Shown here: piece by piece, positions 23,028-31,774 of the stretch
Numbering within the stretch: the first letter of the stretch is position 1
Layout: each line of letters begins with the position of its first letter
Source of the DNA: an uncultured Megasphaera sp.
Lineage (GTDB): Bacteria > Bacillota > Negativicutes > Veillonellales > Megasphaeraceae
NCBI GenBank assembly: GCA_934193515.1
Contig: CAKPVJ010000023.1
Span: 1-31,837 of the forward strand
Length of the DNA stretch: 31,837 nt
Reading direction: 5' to 3'
Program-made: the position numbers and the translations under genes
Notes under the pieces: model-generated
Databases searched by the model: none
The model's input: the letters and a program-made list of their open reading frames with translations, nothing else
Told to the model about the DNA's origin: nothing

Positions 23028-24164
23028 CTAGCCTCCTACTACTTGTTTTAAAACGTTCTCTATGTTTGTTTCTCCCTTTATAATCTCAATTTCAATTCCT
23101 AATACATACAAAGGTACATGATGCGCTGCAATATACGCTGCATCCATTTTTACAGCATCTTTCTCTGTCGTAACTAAAACAACTCCCTGTTCTTGCGCTT
23201 TCTTTGCCATGGCAGCTAAATCATCCCGGCTATATTGGTGATGATCGTCATGCCGTATCGTATCAGCAATCGCGTAACCAAAAGATCGAATCGTAGCTTC
23301 AAAAGATGCCGGATTCCCCAATGCCGACACAGCGATGACAGACCGTCCGCCGACAAGGTTGGGACAATCGGTCCGTTTTTGCAAACTATTCCAATCAGCA
23401 AATGAAATGCACCATTTAGGACGATGCACGGCTTCTGCTACGGGTACATGGGGATGATACTGACGCAGCGCTGCATAGATAGACTGCAGCTGCCGTTCTG
23501 TGGCTAAATCGGCTTTCGTAATGATAACCAAACCAGCCCGCCGCAGCTGTTCCATAGGCTCGCGCAAAATCCCCCGGGGCAGTACATACCCATTGCCAAA
23601 GGGATGGGTACCGTCAATCAAAACAATATCCAAATCGCGATACAACTGCCAATGCTGGAATCCATCATCCAATAAAAGAACTTGAGACTGAAACATGTCA
23701 ATGGCCATTTGGCCGCTGCTGCTTCGATTTCTCCCTACTAAAACCGGTATTCCCGGCAGGCTCCGCGCCATTAGACACGCTTCATCGCCGCCGACAGCCG
23801 CCGTAAGAAGGATATGTTCACCGTCAGACATAATGGCGGCTTTCCCTTCCGTTTCCGACCGATACCCTCGATTGAGGAGCGCTGTGCGGAATCCTTTTCT
23901 TTGTAAATACCGAGCCAGCAAACAGGTCATTGGCGTTTTGCCAGTGCCGCCGACAGTGATATTTCCCAAACTAATTACTTTGGCAGATAATTTGGTCTGT
24001 TTCTGTGGATTTCGCAGATACGAGTTATACTTTTTTTCTACTCCCTTTTTATACGCGAGAGATGCCCATTCCAATAGTTTTAATATTGGAATATCTATGC
24101 CGTGATGCGGTGTATCCTGCATCAAATATAAAAAATATGCTGCCAGTTTTGTACGCAACGACAT
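23028..24164 (-). CDS. lpxK: Tetraacyldisaccharide 4'-kinase (LpxK)
   Basis: Phosphorylates the 4' position of the lipid A disaccharide with ATP at the inner membrane. The 378-residue protein has a P-loop in GNITVGGTGKTPM, NRGYRSETEG after it, the LLLDDGFQHWQL motif with the catalytic acidic pair, and VLVTTEKDAVKM near the end. I chose ATG 24164 (MSLRTKLAAYF), with GGAG nine bases upstream; in-frame codons before it read into waaA. The product feeds WaaA, encoded directly upstream. Confidence 0.95.
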   Translation of the reverse strand: MSLRTKLAAYFLYLMQDTPHHGIDIPILKLLEWASLAYKKGVEKKYNSYLRNPQKQTKLSAKVISLGNITVGGTGKTPMTCLLARYLQRKGFRTALLNRGYRSETEGKAAIMSDGEHILLTAAVGGDEACLMARSLPGIPVLVGRNRSSSGQMAIDMFQSQVLLLDDGFQHWQLYRDLDIVLIDGTHPFGNGYVLPRGILREPMEQLRRAGLVIITKADLATERQLQSIYAALRQYHPHVPVAEAVHRPKWCISFADWNSLQKRTDCPNLVGGRSVIAVSALGNPASFEATIRSFGYAIADTIRHDDHHQYSRDDLAAMAKKAQEQGVVLVTTEKDAVKMDAAYIAAHHVPLYVLGIEIEIIKGETNIENVLKQVVGG

Positions 24165-24177
24165 AGAATCATCTCCA

Positions 24178-25509
24178 TTAACACGTTCCCTGCAGCAACT
24201 GCTGCAATTCATCCAAGTTCTTTTTGGTAGCCCCTTGGTTTTCTTTGACAATTTCCAAGCAATGGCGTTTCATCGCCTCTGCTTTATCTTTATGTATCAA
24301 AAGTTCGAGGCAGGTATCAATAAATTCCTCTTCATTTTTGACCATAATGCAGGCGCCCCGACTGCTCAGCAAATCAAAAATTTCCACAAAATTGAACATG
24401 TTGGGCCCAACAATAATCGGTTTGCCGTGGGCTGCCGGTTCCAAAATATTATGCCCGCCAATATGAGCCAAACTGCCGCCGACAAAAATCAAATCTCCCA
24501 AACTGTATACACGTCCCAATTCTCCAATCGTATCGAGAATGACGCCGTCATATGAATCGCTGACCGGTTTCCCTGCTTTCATATCACTGCGTTTAACCAT
24601 CGTGATTTCATGCTTGAGGCCTTCATCGCGAATCAGGTCCGCCTGGTAAATATACCGCGGCGCAATGATTAGCTTGGCCTCTGGAAAACGCTGGCGGACT
24701 TTGCTGAATGCCTTGTACACAGAACCGTTTTCCCCTTTATGCGTGCTGCCGGCAATCATGATGGGATAGGTGCCTTCAGCAAAGCCTAATTCATGAAGGA
24801 ACCGTTTCTTTTCGGCTTCCGTCACGATGCCGTATGTCTGGTCGTATTTTGTATTGCCCGTAACGATTACTTTGTTAGGATCGGCACCGATATCAATAAT
24901 ATACTGCGCGTCAATACGGCTCTGCATGCAGAACATGCGGATAGTCGAAAGTACCTTGCGCGTAAAAAACGTAATCAAGCGGTACCGTACGGCGCTGCGC
25001 TGACTGATGCGGCCGTTCATCATCATGACCGGAATATGTTTGTCTGCTGCAATACGCAGAAAGTTCGGCCAAATTTCCGTTTCTACCAATACGATGGCCT
25101 GCGGCTTGACAATCGTCAAAATGCGGTTGGTCAAATACGGCAAATCCAATGGGAAATATAAAATACCGTCAGCCCCTTTGATGATTTGATGGGCCATACG
25201 AAATCCCGTCGCCGTAACGACCGACACAATGATGACTTCATTCGGATAGGTCTTGCGCATTTCACGTACAATCGGGCTTGCCGCAACGATTTCACCTACC
25301 GACGCAGCGTGTACCCAAATAGCATGACGATTTGATATTTTTTCTTTTAAATCATCCGGCAAAAATCCTATGCTTTGTTTAATTCGCTGATAAAATCCTT
25401 CTTCGCGAATCAAGCGGTAAATAAGCTGTGGAATCAAAATAGCCCAATAAACGAGCAAGAGCATATTGTACAGCCAATACATAGGATGTGCTTTTAAGTT
25501 TGTTTTCAT
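24178..25509 (-). CDS. waaA: Kdo transferase (WaaA/KdtA)
   Basis: Transfers Kdo from CMP-Kdo to the lipid A precursor, at the inner membrane. The 443-residue GT30-type protein begins with a hydrophobic helix (YWLYNMLLLVYWAILIPQL), then WVHAASVGEIVAASP, VETEIWPNFLR, MMNGRISQRS, VTGNTKYDQ, GGSLAHIGGHNILEPAAHGKP. The two-domain glycosyltransferase-B plan is consistent. AGAAGGAT precedes ATG 25509, five bases after the msbA stop. Number of Kdo residues added cannot be told. Confidence 0.95.
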   Translation of the reverse strand: MKTNLKAHPMYWLYNMLLLVYWAILIPQLIYRLIREEGFYQRIKQSIGFLPDDLKEKISNRHAIWVHAASVGEIVAASPIVREMRKTYPNEVIIVSVVTATGFRMAHQIIKGADGILYFPLDLPYLTNRILTIVKPQAIVLVETEIWPNFLRIAADKHIPVMMMNGRISQRSAVRYRLITFFTRKVLSTIRMFCMQSRIDAQYIIDIGADPNKVIVTGNTKYDQTYGIVTEAEKKRFLHELGFAEGTYPIMIAGSTHKGENGSVYKAFSKVRQRFPEAKLIIAPRYIYQADLIRDEGLKHEITMVKRSDMKAGKPVSDSYDGVILDTIGELGRVYSLGDLIFVGGSLAHIGGHNILEPAAHGKPIIVGPNMFNFVEIFDLLSSRGACIMVKNEEEFIDTCLELLIHKDKAEAMKRHCLEIVKENQGATKKNLDELQQLLQGTC

Positions 25510-25514
25510 TCCAC

Positions 25515-27266
25515 TTATCCTTCTGCTTTATCTTTAAACTGAACAGCATATAAATTGGCATACAGTCCTTTTTTAGCCAAAAGTTCAGCATGCGTTCCTT
25601 CTTCTACAATCCGGCCGTGGTCGATAACGACAATGTTATCGGCATTGCGTACCGTGCTCAAACGATGGGCAATGACTACAGCCGTTCGTCCTTCCATCAA
25701 CCGGTCCAAGGCAGCCTGCACAATTTTTTCACTTTCCGTATCCAGTGCCGATGTTGCTTCATCCAAAATTAAAATCTGCGGATTTTTCAGAATTGCTCTG
25801 GCAATGGCAATACGCTGCCGCTGGCCGCCGGACAATGCGTTGCCGCGGTCCCCGACATTGGTATCATATCCCTGCGGCAGTGCCATAATAAAATCATGAG
25901 CATTGGCTGCTTTCGCTGCCGCAATGACTTCCTCTTCCGAAGCATCCAAGCGGCCGTATAAAATGTTGTCCCGTACAGTCGCATTAAAAAGCATCGTTTC
26001 CTGCGGTACTAAGCCGATTTGCTGACGCAGTGACGAAAATGTAACATTTTTAATATTGATGCCGTCGATAGTTAATTGGCCTCCTGTTACATCATAAAAC
26101 CGCGGCAGCAAATTCGCAACGGTGGATTTACCGGCACCGCTCGGCCCAACCAAGGCCACAACCTCTCCCGGCTTGACTTCCAAATTAAAATTCGTCAAGG
26201 CTTCATGTTCTTCATCATACGAAAAGGATACATGGTCAAATACAATATGTCCCTGTACTTTCGGCAGCGTCATGGCATTTTCTTTTTCTTTTACTTCCGG
26301 CACTGTATCCAAGGTTTCAAACACACGGTCAGCAGCTGCCAGTGATTTCTGGATTTCTCCATAAATTTCACTGATGCGTCGTACCGGATTTGCCAAATTG
26401 ATGGCATAGATCAAAAAGGCAATCAAAGCCCCGGCCGTCATTTGCCCTTCAATAACACTCATGCCGCCATACCAAATAATCCCTGTAACGGCAATCGCTG
26501 CAAAAAATTGAATAAACGGCGTCAGCATGGACGTTAATTTCGTCGTCGTCATGAGTGCCCAAAAATTGCTGTCGTTTTGTACGACAAACCGCTTAATTTC
26601 AAAGGCTTCCCGGTTAAACGAGCGAATAATCCGAATACCCGAAATCGCTTCTTCCAAAAGAGCTGTAATATCAGCCATTTTCCCCTGCACATTATGGCCG
26701 GCTTTTCGCAGTCTGCTGCCAAAGAAATTAATCGTCACCACGACCAGCGGTACAATGACCAGTGTCAGCAGGGTGAGTTTCCAATACAAGGCAATCATAG
26801 ACACCAACGAACCAACCAAAATGACGACTTCCTGCACAAAAGAAATCAGATTGCCGGCAATCGCCGTCTGCAGTGCCGATACATCATTAGTCAAATTGCT
26901 CATGATGTTGCCGGTCTTGCGTCTGTCAAAATACGACAAGGACAAGGTCTGTAAATGCCGGTACAGCTTTTCTCGAATATCATTGACAATTTTTTGGCCG
27001 ACAAAGCTCATCAAATACCGTTCGCCAAAATAGAAAAAGCCGCGCAATAAAAACAATACCAAAATGCCAACGACAATTAAGTTTAATGTTGCCGTATCCT
27101 TATTAGCCAATACTTTATCAATGACATCTTTTATCAGCCAAGGAACGACAACATTGCTGGCTCCTGAAAAAGCCATGCAGATAACGGCCACTACCAGTCG
27201 CTTTTTATATGGCAGTACAAACATCAGCAATCGTTTGTAGCTCTGCCAGCTGTTATATTTTTTCAT
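25515..27266 (-). CDS. msbA: Lipid A flippase, ABC exporter MsbA
   Basis: Flips Kdo-lipid A across the inner membrane. The 583-residue half-transporter has about six membrane helices in the first 310 residues, then one ATPase domain: Walker A GPSGAGKST, Q-loop VPQETMLFNATVRDN, signature ALSGGQRQRIAIARAI, Walker B ILILDEATSALD and the switch IAHRLSTV. Other lipid exporters share this plan; the position between lpxB and waaA makes MsbA likely. ATG 27266 overlaps the lpxB stop codon (ATGA), with AAGGAG upstream. Confidence 0.95.
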   Translation of the reverse strand: MKKYNSWQSYKRLLMFVLPYKKRLVVAVICMAFSGASNVVVPWLIKDVIDKVLANKDTATLNLIVVGILVLFLLRGFFYFGERYLMSFVGQKIVNDIREKLYRHLQTLSLSYFDRRKTGNIMSNLTNDVSALQTAIAGNLISFVQEVVILVGSLVSMIALYWKLTLLTLVIVPLVVVTINFFGSRLRKAGHNVQGKMADITALLEEAISGIRIIRSFNREAFEIKRFVVQNDSNFWALMTTTKLTSMLTPFIQFFAAIAVTGIIWYGGMSVIEGQMTAGALIAFLIYAINLANPVRRISEIYGEIQKSLAAADRVFETLDTVPEVKEKENAMTLPKVQGHIVFDHVSFSYDEEHEALTNFNLEVKPGEVVALVGPSGAGKSTVANLLPRFYDVTGGQLTIDGINIKNVTFSSLRQQIGLVPQETMLFNATVRDNILYGRLDASEEEVIAAAKAANAHDFIMALPQGYDTNVGDRGNALSGGQRQRIAIARAILKNPQILILDEATSALDTESEKIVQAALDRLMEGRTAVVIAHRLSTVRNADNIVVIDHGRIVEEGTHAELLAKKGLYANLYAVQFKDKAEG

Positions 27267-28405
27267 TCACCCTGTTTCTCCTTAGCAAATTCTAGTATAG
27301 TTTCAGCAATGCGCTGTACGGCACCGCTGCGTCCCATCGTGCGGCGGACTTCAGCCATTGCCTGTTTCAGTTCTTCATGCCGTGCCGTATCCGTCAGCAT
27401 AGGAATAATCGTATGGGCAATGTTTTCAGCCGTCACCTCATCCTGCCACAGTTCCGGCATAATCCGCCGTCCCATGATAATGTTGGGCAGGCCAATATTG
27501 TCAATATGCACCAGCAGTTTAGACAACCAGTATGTTATGCTGCTGACACGGTAGATAAGAAGTGTCGGCAGCTCCATCAGCGCCGTTTCCAGCGTAGCTG
27601 TGCCGGAAGCAGCAATAGCTGCCGTACTGGCTGCCATCATATTATATACATTGCTCTCTCCTATATGCACGGCAACGCCGCTGTCTGCAATCATCTGTTC
27701 CAACACGCTGCGGTCGATAGTAGACGCACGGGGCAGCAAAAACTGCACCTGCGGCACGGTTTTGCTGATTTCTTTGGCTGCTTCCAGCATAGCCGGCAGC
27801 AATCCTTTGACTTCCTGCATGCGGCTTCCCGGCATGAGCAATACCGTTTTCTTTTGGGCATCCAGTCCCAAATACGCAGCGGCTTCATTTCGGCTCTGCG
27901 TTGCATGGACTGTATCCAGCAAGGGATGCCCTACATATACAACATGCGTCCCCATGTCTTCATACATTTGGGCTTCAAAGGGAAATAAAGAAATAGCCAA
28001 ATCAGTATATTGGGCAATCGTATGGCCCCTGCTTTTATGCCATGCCCAAATAGTCGGCAAAATATAATACACAACAGGAATGCCTGCTTCTTTTGCCTTT
28101 TTAATCAGACGCATATTAAACCCCGGATAATCAATGCAAACAAGAACATCCGGCTTTTCGTCCAGCATCGTCTGCACCAAAAAGTCGCGCAGGCGAAAAA
28201 AGAAGGGGATTTTGCGCAGGATTTCACCTACGCCGATAAAGCCCAGATTCTGAATATCATACACAATCCGTACGCCCGCTTCTTTCATTTGCTCTCCGCC
28301 CATCCCGATGAGTTCAATGGACGGATCTTGTCGTTTCATTACTTCGGCCAACTTGGCACCGTGCATATCTCCCGATGCTTCACCTGCTGAAAACATGATT
28401 TTCAT
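27263..28405 (-). CDS. lpxB: Lipid A disaccharide synthase (LpxB)
   Basis: Joins UDP-2,3-diacylglucosamine and lipid X to form the lipid A disaccharide. The 380-residue GT19 protein begins MKIMFSAGEASGDMHGAKL, the LpxB N-terminus. CIDYPGFNMRL, YYILPTIWAWHKSRG, YVGHPLLD, LLMPGSRMQEVK and AIAASGTATLETAL follow. GAGGTAGAT precedes ATG 28405. It lies 20 bases after lpxI, whose product lipid X is one of its substrates. Confidence 0.97.
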   Translation of the reverse strand: MKIMFSAGEASGDMHGAKLAEVMKRQDPSIELIGMGGEQMKEAGVRIVYDIQNLGFIGVGEILRKIPFFFRLRDFLVQTMLDEKPDVLVCIDYPGFNMRLIKKAKEAGIPVVYYILPTIWAWHKSRGHTIAQYTDLAISLFPFEAQMYEDMGTHVVYVGHPLLDTVHATQSRNEAAAYLGLDAQKKTVLLMPGSRMQEVKGLLPAMLEAAKEISKTVPQVQFLLPRASTIDRSVLEQMIADSGVAVHIGESNVYNMMAASTAAIAASGTATLETALMELPTLLIYRVSSITYWLSKLLVHIDNIGLPNIIMGRRIMPELWQDEVTAENIAHTIIPMLTDTARHEELKQAMAEVRRTMGRSGAVQRIAETILEFAKEKQGE

Positions 28406-28425
28406 AACGTATCTACCTCAAAAAA

Positions 28426-29241
28426 TCAAAAGGTCTTATCTACAGCACAAATACAGATGTTGTTTTTATCAGCGGCCTTCAATACTTCGTCCTGTTCTAC
28501 AAACAGCGTGCGTCCTGCTTCCATAGCTAAGACATTACAGCCGCTTTCTATCATGGACTCTAAGGTCGCCAAACCGACAGCCGGTACATCAAACCGCGTG
28601 TCCTGATTCGGTTTGGCTACTTTTACAACGACGGATTTGCCTCTGCCCAGAGTACCGCCGCGGCGAATGCAGGCATCGGTTCCTTCAATAGCTTCCACTG
28701 CCATGACAGCCTTATGTTTGACGACAACAGTCTGTCCAATATCCATACCGCCCATGGCCTTGGCCGTAGCAAAGCCAAAACGTATATCATCTTCCTCGTC
28801 CTGGCTCGGCTTGCGTTTTGTCAAAACGCCGGCCGCCGGCATAAGCGGTTTTAAATACAATGTCTGATCGACTACTTCAATCCCATCTTTGGCCAATTCA
28901 TCTACAATGGCCAGCATGATAGTATCATCTTTTCGGTTGCGTAGTTTAGCCAGCATTTTAATGGCGCGGAAATCAGGAAATTTCAAGCCTTTAAATAGTA
29001 TTTCCTTGGTAACTTTGCCAATCATCGTAACTTTGGCTACGCCTTCTTTACGCATTGTTTTTATAATTTTATCGAGTTTAGCTACATTAATCGCATAATA
29101 CGTATCCGCTTCTGCTTCCAGCTCCGGTGCCACCCCATCGACAACCGCAATAACGACAACTTCATGCCCCATTTGTTGAGCCGCACGCATAAATTCTACC
29201 GGCAGTTTGCCTACACCGGCAAACAACCCTACTTTTTCCAT
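28426..29241 (-). CDS. lpxI: UDP-2,3-diacylglucosamine pyrophosphatase LpxI
   Basis: Hydrolyses UDP-2,3-diacylglucosamine to lipid X and UMP, replacing the unrelated LpxH. The 271-residue protein is of the former DUF1009 family: MEKVGLFAGVGKLPVEF at the start, GKVTKEILFKGLKFPDFRA, LMPAAGVLTKRKPSQDE, VVVKHKAVMAVEAIEGTD, and FDVPAVGLATLESMIE with a conserved Asp in the C-terminal catalytic part. Start ATG 29241 is preceded by AAGGGTG at good spacing; an ATG two codons upstream is too close. It is the first gene after the internal promoter at 29282-29310. Confidence 0.95.
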   Translation of the reverse strand: MEKVGLFAGVGKLPVEFMRAAQQMGHEVVVIAVVDGVAPELEAEADTYYAINVAKLDKIIKTMRKEGVAKVTMIGKVTKEILFKGLKFPDFRAIKMLAKLRNRKDDTIMLAIVDELAKDGIEVVDQTLYLKPLMPAAGVLTKRKPSQDEEDDIRFGFATAKAMGGMDIGQTVVVKHKAVMAVEAIEGTDACIRRGGTLGRGKSVVVKVAKPNQDTRFDVPAVGLATLESMIESGCNVLAMEAGRTLFVEQDEVLKAADKNNICICAVDKTF

Positions 29242-29281
29242 ATTCATCACCCTTATAAATGAATAAAATATCCATTTTTAT

Positions 29282-29310
29282 ATTATACAAAAAAATGTGT
29301 CTGATGTCAG
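29282..29310 (-). promoter_or_regulatory. Internal promoter of the LPS cluster before lpxI
   Basis: CTGACA (29305-29310) and a perfect TATAAT (29282-29287) on the minus strand are 17 bases apart, a good sigma-A match (five and six of six). It follows the lpxA terminator, so lpxI and the genes after it likely form their own transcription unit. Confidence 0.8.
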
Positions 29311-29332
29311 TAACTACCGAGGCAACTTGCAG

Positions 29333-29370
29333 AAAAAAAGGAAGGCAAGAACCTCTTACCCTCCCTTTTT
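29333..29370 (-). terminator. Intrinsic terminator after lpxA
   Basis: On the minus strand AAGGGAGG pairs with CCTTCCTT (one G-U pair), and an inner TAAGA/TCTTG stem extends it. Seven U follow (29333-29339). It lies about ten bases beyond the lpxA stop codon. Confidence 0.8.
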
Positions 29371-29379
29371 ATATGTTCA

Positions 29380-30192
29380 TTAGTCTTTTGTACCCCGACA
29401 AATTCCACGATCGGCATCGCGAAGGAAGCGGAGAAAATGTTCTGTTTCTTCCGAACTGTCCAATTCTTCTTCCATTTTGGCAATCGCATCCCGTAAATTC
29501 AAGCCGGAACGATATAAAAGACGAAATGCTTTTTTCAATTCCCGGCGTACATTTTCCGGAATTCCCGCACGGGACAAGCCTACACTATTCAAGCCAATGC
29601 AGCGTGCCGGCTGGCCGTCAGCAATCACAAACGGCGGAATATCCTGCACTACCTTGGCAAGGCCGCCAATCATGCTGTTGCGGCCGATTTTGACAAACTG
29701 ATGTACACCGGCAATGCCGCCGATGACCACACGGTCTTCTACTATTACATGCCCGGCAAGGCCTGCACAGTTGCTCATGATAACATGATTTCCTATGATA
29801 CAGTTATGTGCCACATGCGTGCATGCCTGAAAGAGGCAGTCGCTGCCAATACGCGTTTCTTCCCCTTCACCGGTTGCGCGGCTGACGGTGACATATTCGC
29901 GAAATACCGAACGGTCGCCTATGATAACATAACTTTTTTCACCTTTAAATTTTAAATCCTGCGGTTCCGATCCAATGGATGCACTGGGGAAAAACCGGCA
30001 GTTCTTGCCGATTGTCGTCCAGCCATCAATAACGACGTGAGCCATAATTTCAGTTCCATCGCCAATAGTAACATGGGGGCCAATTACAGCGTAGGGTCCA
30101 ATCTTCACGCCCGCACCGATTTTTGCCTGTGGATCTATAATAGCCGTTGGATGTATCATGCGCTGCTGCATGGTTTCTCTTTCCTCGGTCAT
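29380..30192 (-). CDS. lpxA: UDP-N-acetylglucosamine acyltransferase (LpxA)
   Basis: Performs the first step of lipid A synthesis, moving a 3-hydroxyacyl chain from ACP to UDP-GlcNAc. The 270-residue protein starts with hexapeptide repeats of the left-handed beta helix (IHPTAIIDPQAKIGAGVKIGPYAVIG onward). It has the catalytic His region THVAHNCIIGNHV and GLNSVGLSRAGIPENVR, and ends in an alpha-helical domain. Start ATG 30192 (MTEERETMQQ) follows AAGGAGTG at eight bases; an ATG seven codons later is a second possibility. It lies 180 bases after fabZ, with a 6-bp hairpin (30211-30229) near its ribosome binding site. Confidence 0.95.
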   Translation of the reverse strand: MTEERETMQQRMIHPTAIIDPQAKIGAGVKIGPYAVIGPHVTIGDGTEIMAHVVIDGWTTIGKNCRFFPSASIGSEPQDLKFKGEKSYVIIGDRSVFREYVTVSRATGEGEETRIGSDCLFQACTHVAHNCIIGNHVIMSNCAGLAGHVIVEDRVVIGGIAGVHQFVKIGRNSMIGGLAKVVQDIPPFVIADGQPARCIGLNSVGLSRAGIPENVRRELKKAFRLLYRSGLNLRDAIAKMEEELDSSEETEHFLRFLRDADRGICRGTKD

Positions 30193-30210
30193 TAAAGTCA
30201 CTCCTTGCTT

Positions 30211-30229
30211 ACCTGCCGCTAAAGCAGGT
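30211..30229 (-). promoter_or_regulatory. Small hairpin in the lpxA 5' leader
   Basis: ACCTGC (30211-30216) pairs with GCAGGT (30224-30229) around seven bases, ending a few bases upstream of the lpxA ribosome binding site. It could affect translation, but there is no direct evidence. Confidence 0.35.
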
Positions 30230-30371
30230 GCCTAATAATAAATTCTATATAGTGATATATTCACCCATATAATACCAAAATATACTAGTTATTTTATGGG
30301 AAAAGTACTATATTGCAGATTATATACTTTATTTTTCGCCGTTTTTCATAGCGAAAGGACATAAATGCTCT

Positions 30372-30818
30372 TTATTTTTTAGGATTTTGACCCGGCATAA
30401 GAGCAAACAAGTATTCGCCTTCCGCACAAAGCGTGTCTCCTACATGGCACTGTGCTTTTACTTTTCCCATGCGGCCTTTGATTTTTTCAATATCGGCACG
30501 CATTACAACCTGATCGCCAGGGCGTACAGGATGACGGAAACGCAGTTTGTCAATTCCTGTGAAATACGGAATCAAGCCTCTGTTTTCTTCCGGATACAAC
30601 AATGCTACGCCGCCTACCTGCGCCATTGCTTCTGCAAGCAGTACGCCCGGCATAACCGGCTGTCCCGGGAAATGGCCTTGAAAAAACAATTCATTAAAAG
30701 TGGCATTTTTAATACCAATCGCATATTTCATCGGTTCCAATTCAATAATGCGGTCCACGAGCAGCATCGGGTACCGATGCGGTAAAATTTCCATAATATC
30801 CGTAACTTCCAAAGTCAT
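30372..30818 (-). CDS. fabZ: 3-hydroxyacyl-ACP dehydratase (FabZ)
   Basis: Dehydrates 3-hydroxyacyl-ACP to trans-2-enoyl-ACP. The 148-residue hotdog protein has LPHRYPMLLVDRI near the start, and the catalytic His49 and Glu63 in FQGHFPGQPVMPGVLLAEAMAQ. The fab operon at 5-12.6 kb lacks a dehydratase, so this gene may serve all fatty acid synthesis. Its place between lpxC and lpxA puts FabZ beside its competitor for 3-hydroxyacyl-ACP. AGGAGG precedes ATG 30818, 11 bases after lpxC. Confidence 0.97.
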   Translation of the reverse strand: MTLEVTDIMEILPHRYPMLLVDRIIELEPMKYAIGIKNATFNELFFQGHFPGQPVMPGVLLAEAMAQVGGVALLYPEENRGLIPYFTGIDKLRFRHPVRPGDQVVMRADIEKIKGRMGKVKAQCHVGDTLCAEGEYLFALMPGQNPKK

Positions 30819-30829
30819 TCTAATTCCTC

Positions 30830-31660
30830 CTAACCGATTTCTTTAAAAATATCATGCGTCAGTAAATTATTCAACTTGTGACTTGATTTTACAGCAATAA
30901 TATGTCCCCGTATAGGTTTCCCCAGCAAGGATATATCGCCAATAACATCCAATACTTTATGACGAACCAATTCGTCCGCACTTCGTACCTTAGATAAGCA
31001 AGTCGTCTCATCATAGACAATCGTATTTTCCAAGTTGCCGCCTTTGCCAAGCCCTAGTTTCCGAATCATTTCCAATTCTGCTGTAAACGCAATGGTCCGT
31101 GCATAGGCAATTTCCTTGACATACACATCCGGCGTGATTTCCGCATCAAAGAACTGTACCCCTAATAACGGATGGGGATTGATAGATGTGAATGTAATCC
31201 GAAATCCATCATACGGAATCACGGCGATGAATTTATCATCTTCCTGAATCAAATGCTGTTTTTGAATGACAATTTCCTGCCGCGGTTCTTTTAATGACTG
31301 TATGCCTGCCTTTTGGATTAATTCCACAAAATTTAAACTGCTGCCGTCAGCAACAGGAGGTTCTGCTGAATCCATTTCTACAATACAATTATCTACCTGC
31401 AGGCCATTGAGCGCAGACAGTACATGTTCAACAGTAAACACCTTTGCTTCGCCGTCTTCCAGCGTCGTCGCCCGCATCGTATTCGTTACCTTTGATAAAT
31501 GCGCCCGAACCGACGGCTGTCCCGGCAAATCGGTACGAATAAATACAATACCTGTATTGGCTGGTGCCGGCCGCATAACCATATGAACTTCCTGCGCCGC
31601 ATGCAAGCCTATTCCACTGTATGAAACGGAGCCGGCTAATGTCGTTTGTGTTGTAGACAT
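30830..31660 (-). CDS. lpxC: UDP-3-O-acyl-N-acetylglucosamine deacetylase (LpxC)
   Basis: Zinc-dependent deacetylase, the committed step of lipid A synthesis. The 276-residue protein has Glu78-His79 in VEHVLSAL, GLGKGGNLENTIV (203-215), His234 and Asp238 in RHKVLDVIGD, and His261 in SSHKLN, matching the zinc ligands and catalytic residues of known LpxC. It lacks the C-terminal tail found in enterobacterial LpxC (about 305 residues), on which FtsH proteolysis acts, so its control is likely different, perhaps at the promoter (31719-31774). AAAGGAGAGG precedes ATG 31660. lpxD is not in the window. Confidence 0.96.
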   Translation of the reverse strand: MSTTQTTLAGSVSYSGIGLHAAQEVHMVMRPAPANTGIVFIRTDLPGQPSVRAHLSKVTNTMRATTLEDGEAKVFTVEHVLSALNGLQVDNCIVEMDSAEPPVADGSSLNFVELIQKAGIQSLKEPRQEIVIQKQHLIQEDDKFIAVIPYDGFRITFTSINPHPLLGVQFFDAEITPDVYVKEIAYARTIAFTAELEMIRKLGLGKGGNLENTIVYDETTCLSKVRSADELVRHKVLDVIGDISLLGKPIRGHIIAVKSSHKLNNLLTHDIFKEIG

Positions 31661-31718
31661 AAGTACGCCTCTCCTTTCCTTTAGTTTACTAAAATATAAA
31701 AATTTCCCATACTAAATT

Positions 31719-31748
31719 ATTATACCGCATTTAAAGTTTGTTTGACAA
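31719..31748 (-). promoter_or_regulatory. Promoter of lpxC-fabZ-lpxA
   Basis: On the minus strand TTGTCA (31743-31748) and a perfect TATAAT (31719-31724) are 18 bases apart. The -35 element lies within one arm of an inverted repeat (31742-31774). TTTAGTA sits at the predicted start site, and TTTAGT/ACTAAA at 31680-31693 in the leader. Confidence 0.7.
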
Positions 31749-31774
31749 CTATAAAAGCAAATAGATAGTGTCAA
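31742..31774. repeat. Imperfect inverted repeat over the lpxC -35 region
   Basis: TTGACAACTAT (31742-31752) and ATAGTGTCAA (31765-31774) form an inverted repeat with one extra base and a 12-base spacer. One arm contains the lpxC -35 hexamer and the other reads TTGACA on the minus strand. It could be an operator or two overlapping promoter signals. The remaining bases to 31837 show nothing recognised. Confidence 0.5.

Noticed and set aside
30330..30370. Possible terminator after fabZ (TTTCGC/GCGAAA)
   Set aside because: The stem is short with a long loop, and no U-tract follows on the minus strand.
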